NCBI GenBank assembly: GCA_947311845.1
Contig: CAMZMU010000089.1
Span: 26,511,431-26,575,430 of the forward strand
Direction of reading: 5' to 3'
Source of the DNA: Poa pratensis
Lineage: Eukaryota > Streptophyta > Magnoliopsida > Poales > Poaceae
DNA length: 64,000 nucleotides
In this document: positions 56,501 through 64,000 of the stretch, piece by piece
Position numbering within the stretch: position 1 is the stretch's first letter
Layout: each line of letters opens with the position of its first letter
Program-made: the position numbers and the translations under genes
Notes under the pieces: generated by a model
The model's input: only the letters and a program-made list of their open reading frames with translations
What the model was told of the DNA's origin: nothing
Databases searched by the model: none

Positions 56501-57057
56501 AAAAACGCGTGCGATTGCGTGCGAATCAAGCCGGATTCGGTTAGGATTTGGTTAGGGTTACGTCGGTGAGGACTCCGTGTTCATCACGTTGAAAGGACGG
56601 GGATGACAAGTGGGTCCCGCACGTCAGCGAGAGGGAGAGAGAGAGGGGCTGGGCCGGGTGGCCTGCTACGTGCTGCGCGGCGCGAGAGAAAGAAGATGGG
56701 CTCGGCCCAATTAGCTCGTTTCGCATTTTTCCAGAAACTGTTTTTCTTTTCTGTTTTTAAACAACTTCAAATAACTTTTGATTTATAAAACCAAATCCAC
56801 TCAAACCAAATTCTATACTTTTGTAAAAACATGCCCTACATGTTTAGCATGTATTGGGGATAAAATATTCCAAAACTTTCTTTAAAAATTTGAAATAGGT
56901 TTGAAAAGCATTTGCAGATAAAATGCAAATATTGTTCTTGGGACAATTTCTCTATATTTTTATAATTTAAAAACGATCACAATGCAAACAATGATGCAAT
57001 GACATGATGCATGATGCAAATGAAAAGTTTTAAAATTTGTGAAAATTGGGATGTTAC
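53550..57057 (-). repeat. right-hand (5') LTR of the chromodomain Gypsy element, full length less one base
   Basis: 3508 bp from TGTAATG to GATGTTAC; the final A of the repeat is separated by the insertion at 57058. It keeps the ~400-bp part (about 55455-55853) missing from the other LTR. The TTCTAAGGA array is at about 54887-55365 and the TATA box at 56489-56496. As 5' LTR of a minus-strand element it is the one that would start genomic transcription. Confidence 0.95.
56489..56496 (-). promoter_or_regulatory. LTR TATA box (5' LTR)
   Basis: TATATAAA on the minus strand, in the same context as at 47322. This is the functional promoter position of the retrotransposon. Confidence 0.65.
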
Positions 57058-58405
57058 TGATACGTCCATTTTGCATCACTATTTTATATCATAATTTACT
57101 GCTATTCATCGATATATTTCATATTTAGAAGTGTTACTTATGTTATTTTACCTATTTTGAATGTTTGATGAATAATGGAGAATTGGACACCGGAGTCAGG
57201 ATTCTGCTGGAAAAAGCACCGTCGAGATGCACTATTTCTGAAGATCAATAAATCGAAGGAGACATATGGAAGTTCCAATTTACCAGAAGATGGAGGAGGC
57301 CAAAAGGGGAGGCTGAGAAGGGCCAAGGTGGGCCCTCCTCACCTGCTGGCGCGGCGGGCCCACCAGCCGCGCCGACAGGTGGTTTGGAGGCCCTGGCCCA
57401 CCTCAGCCGTCCCCCCTTCGCGTACTTGACCCCCTCGGAACCCTAACACACGGAAGAGGGCCATCGAAATATTCCGCCGCCTCCACGAGGCGGAAAACAC
57501 CAGAGAGCGAAAAGCTCCCCTGCAGGAAGAAATCTGCCGGGGGAAATTCCCTCCCGGAGGGGGAAATCGTCGCCATCATCACCGTCATCGAGCTGGACTT
57601 CATCGGGATCATCATCATCATCATCTCCACCGCCAACACCATCATCACCTCCGCTGCACCCCATATGATGTCTTGTGAATAGTTCGTTTAGTTCTTGAGG
57701 ACATGGGAGAAGTCTTGATGTTAGTAGTGAACTATGTTGAGTAATATTTAATGGTTTGATGCTTAAGTTGTGGTGTTATTCTTCTAGTGGTGTCATGTGA
57801 ACGTCGACTACATGATACTTCACCTTTATGGGCCTAGGGGAATGCATTGTGTATTCGTTTGCCAATTGTGGGGTTGCCGGAGTGACAGAAACCTGAACAC
57901 CCGTTGGTATATCGATGCATGAGGGATAGCAGGATCTCAAAGTTTAAGGCTGTGGTTAGTTTATCTTAATTACTTTCTTGTATTTGCGGATGCTTGCAAG
58001 GGGTATAATCACAAGTATGTATTAGTCCTAGGAAGGGCGGTGCATTAGCATAGGTTCACCCACACAACACTTATCAAAACAATGAAGATTAATCAACTAT
58101 ATGAAGCGAAAGCACTTGACAATATTCCCGTGTGTCCTCAAGAACGTTTGGTCATTATAAGTACAACAACCGGCTTGTCCTTTGCTGTAGAAAGGATTGG
58201 GCCACTCGCTGCAACTATTATTACTGCATTTTATTTACTTGTACTTTATTTATCTGTCATATCAAAAACTCCTAAAAACTTGTCTGAGCATTTACAGTGA
58301 ATCCTTCATCAAAACCGCTTGTCAACACCTTCTGCTCCTCGTTGGGTTCGACACTCTTATTTATCGAAAGTACTACGATACACCCCCTATACTTGTGGGT
58401 TATCA
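57058..58405 (+). repeat. 5' LTR of the Athila-like element, 1348 bp
   Basis: It begins TGATACGTCCATTTTGCATC and ends CTTGTGGGTTATCA. The start is fixed by the break in the LTR of the host element, the end by the PBS 11 bp downstream. No partner LTR is in the window to measure age. Confidence 0.88.
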
Positions 58406-58416
58406 AGACTATTTTC

Positions 58417-58434
58417 TGGCGCCGTTGCCGGGGA
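58417..58434 (+). other. primer-binding site for tRNA-Asp
   Basis: TGGCGCCGTTGCCGGGGA complements the 3' end of plant tRNA-Asp and follows the LTR by 11 bases. This PBS is usual in Athila-like Gypsy elements. Confidence 0.85.
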
Positions 58435-58520
58435 GTGTAGCGCTATTGGTAAGTGGAATTGGTAAGGGAAACATTTATTGTACGTGCTGTTTTTATTTTT
58501 GCCTGCTGCTATATCTCATT

Positions 58521-61500
58521 ATGGAGGGGTCTTCTCTTGAATTCCTATTTGGGAAAACAACTACCACTGCTAAGGTAGTAGAGGAGGCGCCAGATGAGCA
58601 GGTAATACCGTTCAAAATTCCTATGAAAATTGTTGAACGTGTCACAAATAACCGCTATGCAGGAGATGGAACTGTCCATCCTGGAGATCATTTGTTATTT
58701 CTGCATGAATTGTGCGAGTTATTTAAGTGTGCAGGTATCTCGATGGGAGAAGTTAAGAAGAAATTATTCTCTCTATCACTGTCTGGTAAAGCTGCACATT
58801 GGTATAAACTGCTGAAGAATGGGTATTCTCTTGGATGGGAGGAAATTGTACCTCTCTTTTACTCCAAATTCTATCCTCCAAGTGAGATTCATAAGGATCG
58901 GAACCTCATATATAACTTCTGGCCCTATGATGGAGAGAGTATCGCTCAAGCGTGGGGGAGATTGAAGGCATTAATGCTCAAATGTCCCATTCATGAGCTT
59001 CCTGGTAATATTGTTATTGATAACTTTTATGCAAGACTCTCCTTTCAAGATAAAACTCTATTGGATACCACTTGTGCTGGATCGTTCACTCGTAATAAAG
59101 AAGAGTTTAAGTGGGACCTTCTTGATCGGATTCAGGAGAACACTGAAGGATGGGAGAATGACAAAGGTAGGGAGTCAGGTATAAACTATGACTTTGAGTG
59201 TGTTAAAAATTTATGGATACTGATGATTATCGCAAAATTAGCACTACTTATGGTCTTGACTCTCAAATTGTTGCAAACTTTTATAAAGCCTTTGCTTCCT
59301 ATTTCGGTTTGCCGAAGGAGGGTTTTAAAAATTATCATGAACCATATAAAGATGAATCTGTTTCTCATATATCTAAAGGTGTTGAGGTTAATGTTGCTGA
59401 TCGCATTATTCCAGAACCTTATATTGAAAAAGTTCCTTTTCCTAATAAGATTAAGGAACATACTATCATAACTGGTGTTGTTAGTAAAAGTAATAAGAAA
59501 ACTACCAAACCTGATGAGCAAATAACTGTTGAACCTGTTGTAGCATTGGTTAAAGATCTTGTCACTGAAAATTTAGAAGATAGACACATTATCTTTTGTG
59601 AGGATGCTTCTAATATTGTCTCACATCCTAAAAGTTCTAGGAAGTCTAGTGTTCCTGTGCTTTCTGTTAGGATAGGTGATCATTGCTATTATGGTTTATG
59701 TGATATTGGTGCAAGTTCTAGTGCTATTCCTTATGAGCTTTACAGGGAAATTATGCACGAAATTGCTCCTTGTAAACTTGAAGAGATTGATGTGGTTATT
59801 CAGCTTGCTAATAGGGAAACTATCTCTCCAATTGGTATCATTAGAGATGTCGAAGTCCTTTGTGGTAAGACTAAATACCCTGCTGATTTTCTTGTACTTG
59901 GGTCGGCTGCCAATGATAGTTGTCCTATTATTTTTGGTAGACCTTTTCTGAATACTTGTGGTGCTGTTATAGATTGTAAGAAAGAGAAAATCTTTACTAA
60001 ATTTGCTGGTGAATCTTATGAATTCAATTTCTCTAAATTTGCTAAAGCACCTTATGAAACTGAATTGCCTAGTGAGGATTTTGAAATTGCTCAACTTGCA
60101 TCTATTGTTCTTGCTCCTAACAATGCTTTGCAGCAACATATGGAGAATCATGAAAGTGAGAACTTCAGGGAAGAAAGGAATGAGCTTGATGAAGTATTCC
60201 TTCGTCAACCTATGCTCAAACACAATTTACCTGTGGAAGATTTGGGTACCACAATGCCACCCAAGGAGGATCCTGTTTTTGATTTGAAACCTCTGCCTGA
60301 TAATCTTAAATATGCTTATATTGATGATAAGAAAATATATCCTGTTATTATCAGCTCTAAACTTTCAGGTACAGAGGAGGAAAGGTTATTGGGAGTGTTG
60401 AGGAAACACCGCGGAGCTATGGGATATACTCTTGATGACCTGAAGGGAATTTCTCCTACTATATGTCAGCACGCCATCAACATGGAACCTGATGCAAAGC
60501 CTGTTGTTGAGCATCAGCGTCGTTTAATACCCAAGATGAAAGAAGTGGTAAGAAATGAGGTATTAAAACTTCTTGAAGCTGGTATTATTTATCCTATTGC
60601 TGATAGTAGATGGGTAAGTCCTGTGCATTGTTCCTAAGAAAGGAGGAATTACCGTTGTTCCTAATGAAAATGATGAACTAATTCCTCAAAGAGTAGTAGT
60701 TGGTTATAGGATGTGCATTGATTTTAGAAAGGTTAACAAAGTAACTAAGAAAGATCATTATCCTTTGCCTTTTATTGATCAAATGCTTGAGAGGTTGTCC
60801 AAGAAAACTCACTTTTGTTTCCTTGATGGGTATTCTGGGTTTTCTCAAATTGCTGTGAGAGCGCAAGATCAAGAGAAAACTACTTTTACTTGTCCTTATG
60901 GAACTTATGCTTATAGACGTATGCCTTTTGGTTTATGTAATGCTCCTGCTACTTTTCAAAGATGCATGTCTGCTATTTTTCATGGCTTTTGTGAGGAAAT
61001 TGTGGAAGTCTTCATGGACGATTTCTCCGTCTATGGAACTTCCTTTGATAATTGTTTGCACAACCTTGACAAAGTTTTGCAGAGATGTGAAGAAACTAGC
61101 CTTGTTCTTAATTGGGAGAAATGCCACTTTATGGTTAATGAAGGAATTGTTCTTGGACATAAAATTTCTGAAAGAGGTATTGAAGTTGATCGAGCTAAAG
61201 TGGAGGCAATTGAAAAGATGCCTTGTCCCAAAGATGTTAAAGGTATTCGTAGTATTCTTGGTCATGCTGGTTTTTATAGGAGGTTTATTAAAGATTTCTC
61301 TAAAATTTCCAAGCCTCTTACTAATCTTCTTCAAAAAGATGTACCCTTTGTTTTTGATGATGATTGTAAGGAAGCTTTTGAAACTTTGAAAAAGGCTTTA
61401 ATCACCGCTCCTGTAGTTGAACCACCTGATTGGAATTTACCTTTTGAAATTATGTGTGATGCTAGTGATTATGCTGTAGGCGCTGTTCTTGGGCAGCGAG

Positions 61501-63233
61501 TAGATAAAAAGTTAAATGTTATTCATTATGCTAGTAAAACTCTTGATTCTGCTCAAAAGAATTATGCCACTACTGAAAAAGAATTTCTAGCTGTAGTTTT
61601 TGCTTGTGACAAATTTCGACCCTACATAGTTGATTCGAAAGTCACTATTCATACTGATCATGCTGCAATTAGATACCTTATGGAAAAGAAAGATGCTAAG
61701 CCAAGGCTTATTAGATGGGTACTTCTTTTGCAAGAATTTGATTTGCATATCATAGATAGAAAAGGTGCTGAAAATCCTGTTGCTGATAATTTGTCTAGAT
61801 TGGAAAGCATTCCTTATGATCCTATTCCTGTTAATGATAGCTTTCCAAATGAACAATTGGCTGCAATAAGTGTAAGTTCGCGAGATAGTCCTTGGTATGC
61901 TGATTATGCTAACTTTATTGTTTCCAAGTACTTGCCTCCAACCTTTTCAGCTCAGCAAAGAAGGAAATTCTTTTATGACTTGCGGCATTACTTTTGGGAT
62001 GACCCACACTTATATAAAGAAGGAGTCGATGGTATTATGCGAAGATGTGTTCCTGAATATGAACAACAGGAAATACTGAGGAAATGCCATGGAAGTGCTT
62101 ATGGAGGGCATCACGCTGGAGATAGAACTGCGCAGAAAGTTCTACAATCAGGTTTTTATTGGCCTACCCTCTTTAAGGATGCAAGAAAGTTTATTTTATC
62201 TTGTGATGAATGTCAAAGGGTTGGTAATATCTCTAGACGCAATGAAATGCCTATGAGTTATTCTCTTGTTATTGAACCATTTGATTGTTGGGGATTCGAC
62301 TTCATGGGTCCTTTTCCTTCTTCACAAGGTAATACTCATATACTTGTTGCTGTTGATTATGTCACTAAATGGGTAGAAGCTATACCTACTAAAAGTGCTG
62401 ATGGTGAGACCTCTTTAAAAATGCTTCAAGATGTCATTTTTCCTAGGTTTGGTGTACCTAGATATCTTATGACTGATGGAGGTTCTCATTTTATCCATGG
62501 TGGTTTTAGAAAGACTCTTGCTAAATATGGTGTTAATCATAGAATTGCTTGCAGCCTATCATCCTCAAACTAGTGGACAAGTAGAATTGTCAAATAGGGA
62601 GATTAAATCTATCTTGCAAAAGACTGTTAATAAATCTAGAAAAAATTGGGCTAGTAAGTTAAATGATGCTTTATGGGCTTATAGAACTGCTTATAAGAAC
62701 CCCATGGGCATGTCTCCTTATAAAATGGTTTATGGTAAAGCTTGTCACTTGCCTTTAGAATTAGAACACAAAGCTTATTGGGCAGTGAGAGAACTTAATA
62801 GAGATTTTAAACTTGCCGGTGAGAAAAGGTTGTTGCATTAAGTTCTTTAGATGAATGGAGAAGTGAGGCTTATGAAAATGCTAGACTCTTTAAAGAAAAA
62901 GTTAAGAGATGGCATGATAGGAGAATTCTTAAAAGAGAATTTAATGTTGGTGAGAAAGTTCTATTGTATAGGTCTCGTCTCAGATTTTTTGCAGGAAAGT
63001 TACTCTCAAAATGGGAAGGACCATTTGTTATTGTGGAGGTGTATCGTTCAGGTGCAATAAAAATTGCTTCATTGAAAGATAACTCTACACAAGTGGTAAA
63101 TGGTCAAAGACTCAAGCATTATATTTCTGGAGATTCTATTAATGAAGAGGTTGATACAATTAAAGTGGTGACTCCGGAAACTTTCATTGAAGAACATTTT
63201 TCTGGGACTGCAGAATTCGATTCGAATAGGTAA
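58521..63233 (+). pseudogene. Gypsy gag-pol polyprotein, at least four frameshifts
   Basis: Start ATG 58521 (MEGSSLEFLFGKTTTTAK). Gag core: LFSLSLSGKAAHWYKLLKNG and FYSKFYPPSEIH. The first break is at about 59205 (A run). The protease has YYGLCDIGASSSAIPYELY at about 59689-59745 (DIGAS in place of the common D(T/L)GAS) and IFGRPFLNTCGAVIDCK. The second break is at about 60630. RT has [36 protein letters not shown] and the VFMDDF active site at 61008-61025. RNase H has [15 protein letters not shown] and the integrase finger ends in CDECQR. The IN core has [20 protein letters not shown] and, after a break at about 62553, [19 protein letters not shown] last break at about 62840 precedes the C-terminal part, which stays open to TAA 63233. 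The enzymes would copy and integrate the element; the frames are broken by one- or two-base indels only. Confidence 0.93.
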
Positions 63234-63568
63234 CAGTTTCGGTAAGAAAAGTTTCGCGAATAACTTTCTAGAAGATATTTTCGTCGTTTTTATTAAATAT
63301 GGAAAAATAAGAGACCGAACCGGATGGGAGACGGCACCCGTGGTGCCCAAACCATAGGTCGGCGCGGTGGGCCCCCCAGCCGCGCCGCCTGGTGGTTTGA
63401 GCACCCCGGAGCTCGTCTCCGATCAGGTTTCCTCCTGTACCTTCCTTATGTTGTAAAACTTTTTGCTATATAACTCACCCGAACCCCCGAGGTTCGTATC
63501 TCGCCTTTTCATCGTGTTTCGTTTCGAGCTGTTTCTGTCCAGATATTGTTTTCAGATCTAGAGCTGCC
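63234..63568 (+). other. spacer between pol and the 3' ORF
   Basis: Non-coding spacer of the Athila-like element with a GC-rich patch (63355-63415) and a TTGCTATATAACTC motif at about 63462 that could serve as a TATA box for the following ORF. Confidence 0.45.
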
Positions 63569-63927
63569 ATGTCTTCATCGAAGCCTCCAAAGGACAGTTT
63601 CTTTGTGAACGTCGTCACCCCATACATGGATGAGCTGAAGATGCATCCCAAGGAGTCGCAGATGGTTGATGGAAAGCTGCGACGGAAGACGTGCGAGGAC
63701 CCAAAGGAGAAGGGAGCCTGGAAGCCAGGATGGAGAAGCTGGAGCAAGAGGTCTTCACATACAAAAAGCTGGCGGAACGTGAAGTGGGAGTCTTCCACTC
63801 AATGGTGTCCGCGCTGGTCGCTGAACATAAGAAGGAGACTGCACAACTCTGGGAAGACATATTTCACCTCATCAACACCACCAACAAACTGCAGGCGCAA
63901 CTCTATGATCCAGAATCAAAACTGTGA
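63569..63927 (+). pseudogene. extra ORF downstream of pol, coiled-coil protein, one frameshift
   Basis: From ATG 63569 the frame reads MSSSKPPKDSFFVNVVTPYM and DELKMHPKESQMVDGKL. It breaks near 63690 and continues as LEARMEKLEQEVFTYKKLAE, FHSMVSALVAEHKKETAQLW and NTTNKLQAQLYDPESKL, ending in TGA at 63925. Athila-like elements often carry an additional ORF here, sometimes called env-like. This one shows no signal peptide or membrane segment but a clear amphipathic coiled coil. The function is not known. Confidence 0.7.
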
Positions 63928-64000
63928 GTATGAAACTCGGTTTAAAAACATAAGCGCTGCTGCTAGTTTCAGGATAATCGAAACCAAGTCGTCCTTTGTT

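Larger units (their letters stand above)
44754..57057 (-). mobile_element. chromodomain Gypsy retrotransposon (Tekay/Del-like), minus orientation, nested
   Basis: Two long direct repeats (44754-47889 and 53550-57057) starting TGTAATGTACCTG and ending GATGTTAC(A) are the LTRs. Between them, read on the minus strand, are a PBS for initiator tRNA-Met, an extra coiled-coil ORF, gag, protease, reverse transcriptase, RNase H, integrase with a chromodomain, and a polypurine tract. That order is Gypsy, and the chromodomain with long LTRs points to the Tekay/Del lineage. It is inserted in the LTR at 43532; its own right LTR is cut by the element at 57058. The second target duplication (expected AGTTC) is outside the window. 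Frameshifts make it non-autonomous. Confidence 0.95.
57058..64000 (+). mobile_element. Athila-like Gypsy retrotransposon, plus orientation, runs off the window
   Basis: 5' LTR 57058-58405, PBS for tRNA-Asp, gag-pol relic 58521-63233, then a 3' region with an extra ORF (63569-63927). Domain order PR-RT-RH-IN marks it as Gypsy; the tRNA-Asp PBS, gag type and the long region after pol suggest the Athila lineage. It is the innermost and so the youngest insertion of the stack, although its genes carry at least five frameshifts. The 3' LTR and the second target duplication (expected GTTAC) lie beyond 64000. Confidence 0.9.

Noticed and set aside
57058..57500. independent gene in the 57138-57664 frames
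   Set aside because: Frames lie inside the 5' LTR of the Athila-like element and have no domains.
1..64000. viral, bacterial or organellar insertions
   Set aside because: No chloroplast or mitochondrial gene motifs, bacterial operons or pararetrovirus motifs were noticed; the reverse transcriptases seen belong to Gypsy elements with LTRs and integrases.

Overview
The window reads as nuclear DNA of a large-genome grass, most probably a Triticeae species (wheat, barley, rye or Aegilops type). This is inferred from Stowaway MITEs with CTCCCTCCGTTC ends, several Harbinger-type elements with 3-bp target duplications, a CACTA element, nested multi-kilobase Gypsy retrotransposons, and only two cellular genes, both with ordinary plant exon/intron structure. 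Nothing bacterial or viral was seen.

Layout. 0-9 kb: intergenic DNA holding two diverged copies of one segment (about 1350-2670 and 4262-6530); the second copy carries a Stowaway MITE and a retroposon that the first lacks. A GC-rich hAT-like element lies between them, and a recent ~430-bp tandem duplication follows at 8157-9034. 9.4-14.1 kb: two Harbinger MITEs of the same family; the second was split by a complete 4.07-kb PIF/Harbinger transposon with decayed Myb-like and transposase genes. 14.6-15.94 kb: a small MITE and a Helitron-like 3' end. 16.2-21.3 kb: the one fully intact cellular gene, a 12-coding-exon EXS-domain (ERD1/XPR1/SYG1) membrane protein of 422 aa. 21.3-28.2 kb: intergenic DNA with a 26-base C run, another Harbinger transposon (its transposase gene is cut by a 188-bp hAT MITE with an 8-bp duplication) and a retroposon with a perfect 17-bp duplication. 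28.2-32.8 kb: a five-exon amino acid permease gene on the minus strand, complete except for one nonsense codon. 33.0-34.3 kb: a Harbinger-type element carrying a decayed AP2/ERF-like ORF, then a broken Harbinger end.

34.3-64 kb is a stack of nested transposons. A Gypsy remnant is followed by a CACTA element (decayed TNP2-type transposase gene plus a second Ulp1-like ORF). A 1.75-kb solo LTR sits inside the CACTA transposase gene, and removing it with one target duplication restores the reading frame exactly. The CACTA is cut at 43532 by a Gypsy LTR. That LTR is cut at 44754 by a minus-strand chromodomain Gypsy element with LTRs of 3.1 and 3.5 kb, PBS, gag, pol and an extra coiled-coil ORF upstream of gag. 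The right LTR of that element is cut one base before its end, at 57058, by an Athila-like Gypsy element (tRNA-Asp PBS, frameshifted gag-pol, extra 3' ORF) that runs off the window.

The two cellular genes are unrelated. The EXS protein is probably a Golgi or endomembrane phosphate-related membrane protein; the permease would import amino acids at the plasma membrane. All exon coordinates were derived by hand from GT/AG sites, phase and family similarity, without alignment software.
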